From positions 1-64,000 of the forward strand of contig NZ_AIDW01000052.1 of assembly GCF_000251145.1 (NCBI RefSeq): a stretch of DNA of 64,000 bases, written 5' to 3'. Below, piece by piece: positions 17,934 through 27,506 of this stretch; position 1 is the stretch's first letter; each line of letters begins with the position of its first letter. The position numbers were made by a program, and so were the translations under genes. Origin of the DNA: Sphingomonas sp. PAMC 26621. Lineage in GTDB: Bacteria; Pseudomonadota; Alphaproteobacteria; Sphingomonadales; Sphingomonadaceae. The notes beneath the pieces were generated by a model. That model was not told the DNA's origin, made no database searches, and worked only from the letters and a program-made list of their open reading frames with translations.

Positions 17934-18688
17934 ATGCGCACCCTGATCGCGGGCAACTGGAAGATGCACGGGCTGCAGGCGCAGCTCGGCGAGATCGGCG
18001 CGATGGCCCACTCGATTGCCGCCAATCCGAGCGCCATCGATGTGCTCGTGTGCGTTCCAGCAACACTGATCGCTGGCGCGGTGCAAGCCGCTGGCGGCGC
18101 GTTGCAGATCGGCGGGGAAGATTGCAGCGCCGCGAAAGCGGGTCCCTTCACCGGCGATATCGATGCCGCCATGCTACGCGACGCAGGGGCGACGAGTGTC
18201 ATCTCGGCCATTCCGAGCGCCGCCAGAAGCACCACGAGACCGACGTGGTCGTGGCCGCAAAGGTCGAGGCGGCGTGGCAAAATGGTCTGGCGACGATCGT
18301 CTGCATCGGTGAGACCGAGGCGCAGCGCAGCGCGGGCAACGCGCTGAAAGTCTGCGGCGACCAGCTCGCGGCGAGCTTGCCCGATCTGCCGCCCGGCGCC
18401 CGCGCCTCGATTGCGTACGAGCCTTTATGGGCGATCGGATCGGGCACGATGCCGACGCGCGAGCAAATCGCCGCGGTGCTTGGCCATGTCCGCGCGGCAC
18501 TCTACTCGCGCTTCGGCAACGCTGCGGGACTGATACACATCCTCTATGGCGGCTCCGTCAAAGCCGCGAACGCGCTCGCGATTCTGGATACGCCAGGTGT
18601 CGATGGCTTGCTGATCGGGGGTGCCAGCCTGCGGGCGACAGATTTCGATGCGATCGTCGAGATCGCACGCGGCCGATCCGCCGGCTAG
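17934..18688 (+). pseudogene. tpiA: Triose-phosphate isomerase, one frameshift
   Basis: Interconverts dihydroxyacetone phosphate and glyceraldehyde 3-phosphate. The N-terminus has AGNWKMHG with the catalytic Lys. The second frame contains VGHSERR-like GHSERRQ, the catalytic Glu in SIAYEPLWAIGSG and the phosphate-binding YGGSVKAANA and LIGGASL. Between ATSVI and GHSERR one base is missing near 18201. A GAGGAG site lies 10 bases before the ATG. It is the last gene of the phosphoketolase operon. Confidence 0.86.
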
Positions 18689-18695
18689 CGCCGCC

Positions 18696-20833
18696 TCAAA
18701 GCTTTACGCGGTTCAAGCGCAGCGCGTTGAGTACGACCGTCAGAGACGATACCGCCATCGCCGCGCCCGCGACCATCGGCGACAACAGGATACCCGCGAC
18801 CGGATAGAGCACACCCGCCGCCACGGGAACGCCGATCCCGTTGAATAGAAAAGAAAAGAACAGATTCTGGCGGATATTGTGCATCGTCGCGGTGGACAGG
18901 GTGCGTGCGCGAACGATCGCCGAGATGTCGCCCTTGGTGAGGGTAATGCCCGCGCTTTGGATAGCGACGTCGGTGCCCGTCCCCATCGCCAGCCCGACAT
19001 TGGCTGCGGCGAGCGCGGGAGCGTCGTTGATCCCGTCCCCCGCCATCGCGACCTTGGCCCCGGCCGCCTTCAATTCCCCGACGATGCGCGCTTTGTCGTG
19101 GGGTTTGAGCCCGGCGCGCACGTCGTCGAGCCCGCCGACCGCTGCGGCGACGGCATTGGCGGTCGTGGCGTTGTCCCCGGTCAGCATAATCACGCGCAGG
19201 CCATCGGCGCGTAATGCGGCCAGCGCCTCGCGCACGTTGGCGCGGACTGGGTCGGCTACGGCAAGCGCGCCTGCGAGCCGTCGGTCGATCACGACAAATA
19301 TCGTTCCCGCCCCGGTCTTGCGCTGCGCGTCGGCGGCGGCTTCCAGCGGTGCCGGATCGACACCAACGCGCTTCATTGCGCGGCATTGCCGATGACCACG
19401 GCATGCCCGTCGACCGTGCCGCTGATGCCGAGGCCTGTCTGCGAGCCGAAGTCGGCAACCGCACCGAGAGATAGATCGCGGTCCTTCGCCGCCGCAACGA
19501 TCGCTTGCGCAAGCGGATGCTCCGACCGCGCCTCGACCGCGGCAGCCGCCGCAAGCACCGCAGCTTCGCTAAAACCGTGGATCGGCATAGTCGCGACGAG
19601 CTTGGGCTTGCCTTCGGTGAGCGTGCCGGTCTTGTCGACCAGCAGCGTGTCGATCGCGGCGAACGCCTGCAGCGCTTCGGCATTCTTGATCAATACACCG
19701 GCCCGAGCGCCCCTACCCGTAGCGACCATGATCGACATCGGCGTGGCAAGGCCAAGCGCGCAGGGACACGCGATGATCAGCACCGTGATCGCGTTAAGCA
19801 GTGCATGCCCCAGCCGGGGCTCAGGCCCGACCAAGCTCCACACGATGAACGTGACGACCGACGCCAGTACCACGCCGGGCACAAACCACCCCGAGACGCG
19901 GTCGGCGACCGCCTGGATCGGCGCGCGGCTGCGCTGCGCATCGGCGACCATCCGCACGATCCGCGCCAGCATCGTGTCACCGCCGACCGCGCGCGCCTCC
20001 ATAACCAGGCTGCCGGTGCCGTTGACCGTGCCGCCCGTGAGTGCCGCATGCACGGACTTCTCGACCGGCGCGGGCTCGCCAGTCAGCATCGACTCGTCGA
20101 TTGAGGAATGACCGTCGAGGACGACGCCATCGACCGGGATCGCTTCGCCGGGCTTGATCCGCAGCCGGTCGCCAGCGCGAATGTCGGCCAGCGGCACCAC
20201 GATTTCGCTGCCGTCGGCGGTGACCAGATGCGCGGTCTTGGGCGCTAGATCCAGCAACGCGCGGATCGCCTTGCCGGTCGCGGCGCGCGCGCGCAGTTCG
20301 AGCACTTGGCCGACCAATACAAGCGTGACCACCACTCCAGCCGCTTCGTAATAGACTGGCACGCCGCCGTGCACCCGGAAGCCGGCGGGAAAGATGCCCG
20401 GCACCAAGGTCGCGGCAAGGCTGTACGCGAACGCTGCCCCGACGCCGATCGCGATCAGTGTGAACATGTTGAGCCGCCGAGTTAGGAGCGATGTCCAGCC
20501 GCGGGCGAAAAACGGCGCGCCCGCCCACAGCACGATCGGCGCGGTCAGCGCGAGTTGCACCCAGGCCGATGTCTGCGCAGTGAAGAAGCGCCAGCCGAAC
20601 ATTTCGGCACCCATCGATACAACCAGCAGCGGGACCGCCAACGCGCCGGCGATCCACAGTCGCCGCGTGAAATCGACCAACTCCGGGTTCGGCGTGTCAT
20701 CGAGCGACGGCTGCTCGAGTTCGAGCCCCATGCCGCAGATTGGACAGCTGCCGGGACCGACTCGCCGGATCTCCGGGTGCATCGGGCACGTCCAGGTTGC
20801 TGCAGCTGCTGCAGGGTGCGCGTCATTCGTCAT
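18696..20833 (-). pseudogene. Copper-type P1B ATPase, one frameshift
   Basis: A heavy-metal exporter. The N-terminal metal-binding module reads TCPMHPEI..GPGSCPICGMGLE. The transmembrane metal site is CPCALGLATP, the phosphorylation motif DKTGTLTEGK, the HP-type SEHPLAQAI, the hinge GDGINDAPALA, and the last helix MAVSSLTVVLNALRL. At ~19376 the frame breaks between VVIGNAA and MKRVGVDPAP by a single missing base. The break creates an overlapping TGA/ATG, so two coupled polypeptides are conceivable. The CPC motif and C-terminal MxxSS suggest Cu(I). The start at 20833 is chosen at the metal-binding module; a longer frame begins at 20944. Confidence 0.85.
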
Positions 20834-20934
20834 CGCGACTGCATCCTTGGCGCGTTCGCCAGCGAGGACAAGACACACCGCCATGCTGCCGCCGCCACCG
20901 ACCCTGACGACTCCGTAAAGTTCCTCAGGGTCGC

Positions 20935-20959
20935 GGATCGGCATGCGCTATGCCGATCC
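20935..20959 (-). terminator. Perfect hairpin between the stress protein and P-ATPase genes
   Basis: GGATCGGCAT, a 5-base loop, then ATGCCGATCC form a perfect 10-bp stem. There is no T-run on either side, so it may be an mRNA-processing or stability hairpin and not a strict terminator. Confidence 0.45.
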
Positions 20960-20995
20960 CGCACCGTCGTCGACCCCGCATCACCCCGCCGCGCA

Positions 20996-21754
20996 TCACC
21001 CCGCATCGTCGATGGGCCCGGTCGGCATGGTGCCAAGCGCATCGCGGGCCAGCTGCACCAGTTGCGGCACCGTCCTATGCGGCAGGTCGGCCACCAGCGT
21101 GCCGACGATACGGGCATCGATGTTGTGGTGGTGCAAGCCCAGATAGGCGATCAAATGCGCGCCCTCGTTGCTCTGTCCCTTTCCGTGGCTCACTATCACG
21201 ATCCGGCCTACGGTCGGCACCGCTGCCGCGACGGCTTCGAAAAAGCGCGTGTCGGCCGGGTATTTCTCGCCCAGGTCGGCATCATGCTCCTCACCGTCGA
21301 TATTCTCGTGCAGCACGTGAAGCGACTCTTCGACGGCCATCTTCGGGCTATCGGCATGGAGCGGATAGAGCCGCGCGCCGGCATGGTCGATCACGATCAT
21401 CAAATCGGGCATCAAATCGGGCATCAGGTCGGGCGCAGCTTGCGTCGCCGGCTCGATATCCTTGTTCGACCATCCGGCCCGCACCAGCAAGTGCCGCAGA
21501 TCCATGACCGACGCCGCGTCCAGGTCTTTGCCGCGCGCCGACTTCAGCGAAAGATGTTCGTTGCCGAGACGCAGCATCATATCGCCATTGTGCTGCTGCT
21601 CGGCCGAGCCGATCGTCTCGAACAAATGAGTCACCTCGCGCATCTTGAGATTGTGCGTCAACGGATTCTGAAACACCTTCTCCAGCGCGCGCTCATGCAT
21701 GTCGGAGATGCCAGCAGCTAGGTCGCGATCAAGCGTCGGGGCGTCGTGGGACAT
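20996..21754 (-). CDS. baeRF/eRF1-like stress protein (tentative)
   Basis: About 252 residues. The C-terminal half has a pattern typical of bacterial eRF1-like or 'translational machinery' proteins of stress islands (IVIDHAGARLYPLH and ADTRFFEAVAAAV, then GRIVIVSHGKGQSNEG). The N-terminal half contains LDAASVMDLRHLLVRAGWS. The start at 21754 (MSHDAPTLDRD) is preferred over a longer frame. A 12-bp unit repeated three times encodes PDLMPDLMPDLM in the middle. Function is unknown; association with low-oxygen and stress genes is the main clue. Confidence 0.55.
   Translation of the reverse strand: MSHDAPTLDRDLAAGISDMHERALEKVFQNPLTHNLKMREVTHLFETIGSAEQQHNGDMMLRLGNEHLSLKSARGKDLDAASVMDLRHLLVRAGWSNKDIEPATQAAPDLMPDLMPDLMIVIDHAGARLYPLHADSPKMAVEESLHVLHENIDGEEHDADLGEKYPADTRFFEAVAAAVPTVGRIVIVSHGKGQSNEGAHLIAYLGLHHHNIDARIVGTLVADLPHRTVPQLVQLARDALGTMPTGPIDDAG
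21398..21433 (-). repeat. Three tandem 12-bp units inside the stress protein gene
   Basis: The unit CATCAAATCGGG occurs twice exactly and a third time as CATCAGGTCGGG. It adds PDLM repeats in frame and is probably a slippage expansion. Confidence 0.85.
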
Positions 21755-21886
21755 GGTCGGCGTTTCGGGCTGTGCGCTGCAACTTTTTCTCCTCAAGCCC
21801 TTGGCGAGCCCGATTCTGGTTGGCGGCGGCGCGACGGTAGGAAAATGGGCAAAGCATCGATGGGCCTCACACCGGCTGCGGCGCCC

Positions 21887-22213
21887 TCAATAGCCGAGAC
21901 CCTCGCCACCACCGTCCGCGGTGGCATGTCCGCTCGTACCGAACAGCGCCGTCGCCGCCGGTGCCTGTCGCTGGGCATAGCGCATCGCGCCCGCGACCGC
22001 TTCGATCGTGGTGGCCTGCCCCGGCTCGACGATGAGGCCGTCGCCGTCGATGTTGCGCACGGCGGCAAGAGATACGAAGTGGTGGAGATCATCGGCAAAG
22101 CCTTCGCCCTTCAGCACGACGAAGTCGTCCTCGACATAGTCGACGGCGCCGAGGTGCCGTCCTTCGCTATCGGCGACGTTCATATCGGGTTTGATCTGTT
22201 GTGCTGTGAACAT
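21887..22213 (-). CDS. DUF2171-family protein
   Basis: 108 residues. The PRC-like N-terminal pattern reads MFTAQQIKPDMNVADSEGRH, then LGAVDYVEDDFVVLK and a HHFVSLAAVRNIDGDGL strand, as in DUF2171 proteins found next to stress genes in Sphingomonas. The start at 22213 has AGGACC upstream. A FixJ-type box lies 163 bp before the start. It probably heads the unit that continues into the baeRF-like gene. Confidence 0.7.
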   Translation of the reverse strand: MFTAQQIKPDMNVADSEGRHLGAVDYVEDDFVVLKGEGFADDLHHFVSLAAVRNIDGDGLIVEPGQATTIEAVAGAMRYAQRQAPAATALFGTSGHATADGGGEGLGY

Positions 22214-22375
22214 GGCTCGGTCCTTTCGATGAGCGTGTAGGCGAAACGGGGGAACACGGATGAAGCTTAGGGTGATGCCATCAGATCGTGCGCCGGCTCC
22301 GAGGCGGACCTTTACTGGCAGCGGGGTTTTGGGACGGCCATGCAAATAGGGCGTCAGCAGTCTCCACGGCAGGTT

Positions 22376-22389
22376 CGGAAACTACGCAG
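22376..22389 (-). promoter_or_regulatory. FixJ-type box upstream of the DUF2171 gene
   Basis: CGGAAACTACGCAG, oriented toward the minus-strand gene starting at 22213. It forms an inverted pair with the box at 22422-22435. Confidence 0.6.
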
Positions 22390-22421
22390 GCGACGCGTTA
22401 AGCCGCGACGATCACAGGAGC

Positions 22422-22435
22422 CTACGTAGTTCCCG
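22422..22435 (+). promoter_or_regulatory. FixJ-type box upstream of the SHOCT gene
   Basis: CTACGTAGTTCCCG, 104 bp before the SHOCT gene start and oriented toward it. It is one of the best matches to the consensus. Confidence 0.65.
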
Positions 22436-22538
22436 GCGCTCGTCAGGCCGAGCAAGGAGCATCATTCAGGCGCGGCGCAGATCGCTATGATCGATCTCGG
22501 ACAGATGATAGCTTCGGCGAAAAGACGAGGAATTCCCC

Positions 22539-22775
22539 ATGCAAGATATCAATTCGAATTACGATTATTTCGGCTGGGGCTGGATCTTGTGGATGGGCTT
22601 CATCTTCCTGATGTTTTCGAGCATCGGCAATTGGGGCTATGCCTATCGCGCACATCGTAAGGTCGATGGTTCGCCGCGCCGCGATGCGGGTGCCATCCTG
22701 AACGAGCGGTACGCCGCCGGCGAGCTCACACGCGATCAATATCTCGAAGTAAAGTCCGATATCGCTGCCGCTTGA
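22539..22775 (+). CDS. SHOCT-domain small membrane protein
   Basis: 78 residues. One N-terminal membrane segment (WILWMGFIFLMFSSIGNWGY) is followed by a C-terminal SHOCT motif (AGAILNERYAAGELTRDQYLEVKSDI, split here as LNERYAAGELTRDQY). SHOCT domains mediate oligomerisation. The start is preceded by GAGGAA. It opens the unit SHOCT, PRC-barrel, BLUF. Confidence 0.8.
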   Translation: MQDINSNYDYFGWGWILWMGFIFLMFSSIGNWGYAYRAHRKVDGSPRRDAGAILNERYAAGELTRDQYLEVKSDIAAA

Positions 22776-22823
22776 GCGCACGCCCCGCCGGATCGTCAAT
22801 GACTGCAGCCAAAGGAATGTGTC

Positions 22824-23603
22824 ATGCTGAACGCCCTATCGTCGCTCCGTGGCTTGAACCTCCAGGCGACCGATGGCGTCCTCGGGACGATCAGCGACTT
22901 CCTGCTTGATGATGCGACCTGGAAAGTCCGCTGGATGGTGGTCGACACGGGCGGATGGCTGATCGGGCGCACAATCCTGATCCACCCTTCGGCGGTGACC
23001 TCGGCCGATGCCGAGGCGGGGGCCATCAGCGTTGCGCTGACGAAGGCGCAAGTCGAGGAAAGCCCGGACGTCGCCACGGACCGCCCGATCTCGCAACAGC
23101 TCCAGAACGCGATCTACGGCTATTACGGCTGGGATCCGCTGTGGGGTGAGGGGATGTTTGGCGGCGGCATGTATGGTGCGATGGCGGCGATCACCTCCCC
23201 GGTATCGGCCCCTGCTCTCTTCGGCGCCGCCGCCGCGCTGGAAGCTGAACATGACGCCGGTGGCGAGCAGTCTCACCGTGTTGCGGGTGACCCCCATCTT
23301 CGCAGCTTCAAGGAGGTCAAAGGCTACCATGTCGAGGCGACCGACGGCGAAATCGGGCATGTCGCGGACCTTCTCGTCGACATGACCGGCTGGCACGTGC
23401 GGTATATCGTCGTTGACAGGTCGAACTGGTGGTTCGGGCAGCAGGTGCTGATCTCGCCGGCCATCGTGAAAGACGTGGACTGGCCCCGCCGCCGCGTCGG
23501 TATTGACATCGACCGGGAGCGGGTCAAATCCAGCCCGCCCTGGAGCGCGAAGCAAATGGTCGATGGCGATTACGAGCGGTTGCTGCACGCTTACTACGCC
23601 TGA
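22824..23603 (+). CDS. Protein with two PRC-barrel domains
   Basis: 259 residues. Two PRC barrels (residues ~8-80, LQATDGVLGTISDFLLDD; ~160-235, VEATDGEIGHVADLLVDM then WHVRYIVVDRSNWWFGQQVLI) are separated by a glycine-rich linker with YGYYGWDPLWGEGMFGGG. PRC barrels bind partner proteins or RNA at surfaces. Similar proteins are common in stress islands. It lies 48 bp after the SHOCT gene, in one operon. Confidence 0.82.
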   Translation: MLNALSSLRGLNLQATDGVLGTISDFLLDDATWKVRWMVVDTGGWLIGRTILIHPSAVTSADAEAGAISVALTKAQVEESPDVATDRPISQQLQNAIYGYYGWDPLWGEGMFGGGMYGAMAAITSPVSAPALFGAAAALEAEHDAGGEQSHRVAGDPHLRSFKEVKGYHVEATDGEIGHVADLLVDMTGWHVRYIVVDRSNWWFGQQVLISPAIVKDVDWPRRRVGIDIDRERVKSSPPWSAKQMVDGDYERLLHAYYA

Positions 23604-23661
23604 CCGCGCGCAGAGGCGACGCGTTCAAAGACCCTGTGAACCCCCACAAGTGCGTGATCCG

Positions 23662-24072
23662 ATGACCCTAATGTCCCTGCTTTATGTCAGCCGAAGCACC
23701 ATCGATGCCGGAGAAGCCCAAGCGACCATCGCGGAAATCGTGGAGACGGCACAACGAGTGAATCCGCCACGTGGCCTGACGGGCGCACTGATCTTCACCG
23801 GAGCGAGCTTTGCTCAGATCCTGGAAGGACCGACCGATGCGGTCGAAACTATGATAGCAGCGATAGCTTCCGATCCTCGGCACAAGGACGTTTTTATCGC
23901 TGATCGAAGTCCCACCCTTGAACGCCGTTTTGCGCAATGGAGCATGGCGTATTTTGGCCGAGTCAATTTCGTCGAACGTCACATCACTAAGGTGTTTGAA
24001 GAGCGAACCGGCATTGAGCTGCCACTCGCCGCCAGGCGCCTCAGGCAGTTGATGCGCGAGTTTTCCCTCTAA
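23662..24072 (+). CDS. BLUF-domain blue-light sensor
   Basis: 136 residues with only a BLUF domain and a short tail. Key FAD-site residues are visible: the Tyr of SLLYVSRS, PRGLTGALIF, the Gln of FAQILEGP, and WSMAYFG. BLUF proteins sense blue light through FAD hydrogen bonding with the Tyr/Gln pair. Two ATGs (23662, 23671) are possible. It is third in the SHOCT-PRC-BLUF unit, so light sensing is tied to an oxygen-controlled operon. The output partner is not evident. Confidence 0.88.
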   Translation: MTLMSLLYVSRSTIDAGEAQATIAEIVETAQRVNPPRGLTGALIFTGASFAQILEGPTDAVETMIAAIASDPRHKDVFIADRSPTLERRFAQWSMAYFGRVNFVERHITKVFEERTGIELPLAARRLRQLMREFSL

Positions 24073-24157
24073 GAACTGGCAGCTTTTTGCGAAAGGTTCC
24101 CGGTTTCAGGCCGACGTCGATCCGGCAGAAATGCCATACGAAGCGGGGCCGCGAGCC

Positions 24158-25666
24158 TCACATCCGCATCGTGCCGGTGTCGAGGAAGCGCTGGTGCCAC
24201 GACAGCGCTTCGCCCGGCAAGGTCGGCGTCTGTTGCCCATAGGAGCCCGCCCGCGCGCGCCGATAATAGTCGGCGAGCGCCGGGCGATAGTCCGGGTGCG
24301 CGCACTGCTCGATGATCGCGACGGCGCGCTGCTTGGGGCTGAGCCCGCGCAGATCGGCCAAGCCTTGTTCGGTAACGAGCACTTGCACGTCCTGGCTGAT
24401 GTGATCGACATGGCTCGCTTGCGGCACGATCGCCGAGATCTTGCCGTCTTTGGCGGTCGACGGCGTCATGAAGATCGAGACATAGGCGTTGCGCGCAAAA
24501 TCGCCCGATCCGCCGATGCCGTTCTGGATGCGAGAGCCCATGATGTGCGTCGAATTGACGTTGCCGTAGATATCGGCCTCGATCAGCCCGTTCATCGCGA
24601 GACAGCCAAGGCGGCGGATTAATTCAGGATGATTGCTGATCTCCTGCGGGCGCAGAATCATTCTGGCGCGATACGTGCTCATGTTCGCGTTGAGGCGGGC
24701 GGCGGCTTCGGGACTGAGCGAGAAGGCCGTCGCCGACGCCATGCGCAGCTTACCCGAGTCGAGCAAATCGAGCATCCCGTCCTGGATGACTTCGGTGTAG
24801 GAGGTCATGTCCTCGAACGGCCCCGAGACAAGGCCGGTCAGCACAGCGTTAGCGATGTTGCCCACGCCCGACTGGAGCGGCAGCAGCGACGCCGGCAAGC
24901 GCCCGCGCGCGACCTCGTGGCGGAAGAACTCGATCAAATGTCCGGCAATCGCATGCGCGGCGGCATCGGGCGCAGCGAACGGCAAGTTGCGATCGGGCGC
25001 TTCGGTCTCGACGATCGCGACAATCTTGGCGGGGTCGACGCGAAAATACGCCTCGCCGATGCGATCGTCGGCGCGGACCAGCGGGATCGGCACGCGGTGC
25101 GGGGGCAGCGCGGTGCCGTAATAGATGTCGTGCATCCCCTCTAGCGCCGGGTTCTGCCAGCGATTGACTTCGAGGATGATCTGGTCGGCGCGGTCGAGCC
25201 AGGTTTTGTTGTTGCCGACTGATGAAGACGGGATCAGCGATCTGTCGCTGCGGATGCCCGAGACTTCGATCACCGCGGTGTCGAGCGGCCCGAGAAAGCC
25301 CTGCCACGCCATCGGCGCGACCTGGCTCAAATGCATGTCGAAATATTCCATCTCGCCGCGGTTGATCTTCTCGCGCGCGATGGGATCGGAATTATAGGGC
25401 AGGCGAAACTCGATGCCGTCGGCCTTGGCGAGCGCGCCGTCGAGCTCGGGCCCGGTCGAGGCCCCGGTCTACACGCGGACGCGAAAGGGATTGCCGCGTG
25501 CGTGTTCAGCCTCGATCCGTGCCGCGAGCGCCAGCGGCACCGCCTTGGGATAGCCCGAGCCGGTGAACCCGCTCAAGCCGACCGTACTACCCGAGGCAAT
25601 CATGGCGGCGGCGGCATTCGCGCTCATCACGCGATCACGTAGGTTGGCACCGATTCTCGAACGCAT
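24158..25666 (-). pseudogene. Acetyl-CoA hydrolase/transferase family protein, in-frame TAG
   Basis: About 500 residues in total, the family length. It moves CoA between acetate, succinate or similar acids. Recognisable segments are MIASGSTVGLSGFTGSG, TGASTGPELDGALA, GVGNIANAVLTG, SYTEVIQDGMLDLLDSGK with the likely catalytic Glu, and VTEQGLADLRGLSPKQRA. The frame is continuous except for a single TAG at 25469-25471 just before TGASTG. A point nonsense change explains it and no indel is needed. A restart at the ATG at 25351 would lose the N-terminal ~105 residues. Confidence 0.85.
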
Positions 25667-25698
25667 CGTCTTTTCCTTCCGAGCGGCGGTTCAGACCG

Positions 25699-26250
25699 TC
25701 ACATCGGCCGGCCGAGGATGGCGGCGGGCAATCCGTCGCGGCCCAGTTCGCGCGTCACGCGCAGCAAACTGCTGTCGCCAGCATAGCCCGTCACCGTGAA
25801 GCCCATCTCGCGCTCCACTTCGATCGCAGCGTGATTGTCGCGGCTTTCGATCGCTTCGAGCACCTTGACGCCTTTGGCATCGGCGAAGCGCGCGATGTGG
25901 GCCAGTAGCGCCCAGCCGAGGCCGTGAAGCTTGAAGTCCTTGCGGATCGCGATCGCCACCTCGCCGCGGTCGAAGCCCGGATCGCATGCAAGCATGGCGG
26001 TCGCGATCATCATCGACCCATCGCTCGTGAAGGCCAGAAAATTCTCGGACCAACGGTGATCGACATGGGTGAGCGCGGCGATCTGCGCCGGCCCCACTTC
26101 GTTCAATCCGGTCAGGAAGCGAAAGCGCAAGTCCTCGTGCGTCACGTGGGTGAAGAAGTCGGCGACCGTGCCGTCGTCGGCCGGCCGTGCCGGGCGAACA
26201 TGGAAGGTGAACCCGGTGCGGGTGGAAAGCTGCTGGCTTGGCTTGTTCAT
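25699..26250 (-). CDS. GNAT-family acetyltransferase
   Basis: 183 residues. The acetyl-CoA binding motif A is visible as IAIRKDFKLHGLGWALLAH (Q/RxxGxG/A type: KLHGLG), followed by AIESRDNHAAIEVEREMGF. The N-terminus resembles the acetyltransferase domains fused to acyl-CoA synthetases in Pat-type enzymes (VRPARPADDGTVADFFTHV). The neighbouring CoA-transferase gene makes acetyl-CoA-dependent protein acetylation an attractive but unproven role. A FixJ-type box lies 84 bp upstream. Confidence 0.78.
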   Translation of the reverse strand: MNKPSQQLSTRTGFTFHVRPARPADDGTVADFFTHVTHEDLRFRFLTGLNEVGPAQIAALTHVDHRWSENFLAFTSDGSMMIATAMLACDPGFDRGEVAIAIRKDFKLHGLGWALLAHIARFADAKGVKVLEAIESRDNHAAIEVEREMGFTVTGYAGDSSLLRVTRELGRDGLPAAILGRPM

Positions 26251-26333
26251 CGGGCGACCTTTCGCGCGGGAGTGAGGCCCTTTGCGGACATCGCAAGGCC
26301 ACCATTGCAGCCCCGCGAGGCCTGCGCCAGAAA

Positions 26334-26347
26334 CGGAAACTACCTAG
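26334..26347 (-). promoter_or_regulatory. FixJ-type box of the acetyltransferase/CoA-transferase unit
   Basis: CGGAAACTACCTAG, 84 bp before the start at 26250, in the minus-strand orientation. Confidence 0.65.
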
Positions 26348-26370
26348 CCGGCACCGCCAACACCGGCGAG

Positions 26371-27450
26371 TCAGGCATCGACCAGCGCAGCTGATCTTGC
26401 CGACTTAGCCGTCTCGACAACGTCCGAGAAATCGAGAACCACGCGCGACGGCACGTCGCCGCGTTCGAGCCGGTGGAACACCGTGTTGATCGCTGCAAGC
26501 GGCTGCAACTCGACGTCCGCCTTCACCTTGCCGTCGGCGGCGAAAGCCAGGCACTCGACCATATCCTGGCGCGTGCCGACGAACGATCCGCGCACAGTAA
26601 TGCATTTGGCGACGACGTCGAACAACGGCACCGGAAACTCGCCTGGTGGAAGGCCAACGAGCACGCACGTGCCGCGCTTGCGCGTCATCGCAACGCCCTG
26701 CTTGAACGCGCCTAGCGACGGCGCAGTGATCAGCACGCCGTGCGCCCCGCCGCTGGTTTGCTTGTTCAGCATTTCCGCCGGATCGTGCGTCCTGGCGTTT
26801 ATCACCAGGTCGGCACCGAGCCTGGTCGCGTGTGCCAGCTTGCCCTCGTCGATGTCGATCCCAGCGACCTTCAATCCCATCGCCTTGGCGTATTGGATCG
26901 CCATATGGCCGAGCCCGCCGCAGCCCGAGATCGCCATCCATTCGCCCGGCCTGGCCTGCGTTTCCTTCAGCCCCTTGTAGGTGGTGATCCCGGCGCAGAT
27001 CAAAGGGGCTGCCTCGAAGGCGCTCAGCCCGGCGGGGATGTGCGCGACATAGTCGGGGTCGGCGAGGAGATAGTCGGCGAAACCGCCATTTTGCGTATAA
27101 CCGCCGAACTTTGCTTCGCCGCACACCGTTTCCCAAGCCGACAAGCAATGTTCGCAGTGGCCGCAAGCGGAATAGAGCCACGGCACACCGACCCGGTCGC
27201 CTTCCTTGACCGCGGTCACCCCGGCGCCGAGCGCGACGACGATGCCGATCGCTTCATGGCCAGGGATGAAGGGCGGGTTGGGCTTGACCGGCCAATCGCC
27301 CTTGGCAGCGTGGAGATCGGTGTGGCACACCCCGCACGCCTCGGTCTTAACCAAGATTTGGCCCGGGCCGGGCGTGGGGATCGCCAGTTCCTGTAGCATC
27401 AGTGGCTGTCCGAATGCCGTGACGACGGCCGCCTGCATTGTCTTGGCCAT
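26371..27450 (-). CDS. adhP: Zinc-dependent alcohol dehydrogenase (AdhP type)
   Basis: 359 residues. The catalytic zinc ligands are in GVCHTDLHAAKGDWP and GHEAIG; the four structural-zinc cysteines are in YSACGHCEHCLSAWETVC; the NAD-binding motif is SGCGGLGHMAIQYA. It reduces aldehydes such as acetaldehyde to alcohols, regenerating NAD+ when respiration stops. The start at 27450 (MAKTMQAAVV) is chosen over a longer frame because it fits the family. It lies 56 bp after an aldehyde dehydrogenase gene, in the same unit. Confidence 0.92.
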   Translation of the reverse strand: MAKTMQAAVVTAFGQPLMLQELAIPTPGPGQILVKTEACGVCHTDLHAAKGDWPVKPNPPFIPGHEAIGIVVALGAGVTAVKEGDRVGVPWLYSACGHCEHCLSAWETVCGEAKFGGYTQNGGFADYLLADPDYVAHIPAGLSAFEAAPLICAGITTYKGLKETQARPGEWMAISGCGGLGHMAIQYAKAMGLKVAGIDIDEGKLAHATRLGADLVINARTHDPAEMLNKQTSGGAHGVLITAPSLGAFKQGVAMTRKRGTCVLVGLPPGEFPVPLFDVVAKCITVRGSFVGTRQDMVECLAFAADGKVKADVELQPLAAINTVFHRLERGDVPSRVVLDFSDVVETAKSARSAALVDA

Positions 27451-27506
27451 GAGCGAATTCCTTCGTGAGATTCGAATGTCGATCGGCGCTGCCGTTTCGA
27501 CCTGGG

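Noticed and set aside
19372..19380. P-ATPase deliberately split into two coupled genes
   Set aside because: The break falls inside the cytoplasmic P/N region between VVIGNAA and MKRVG, and one base restores the family sequence; a coupled split stays possible but less likely than an indel.
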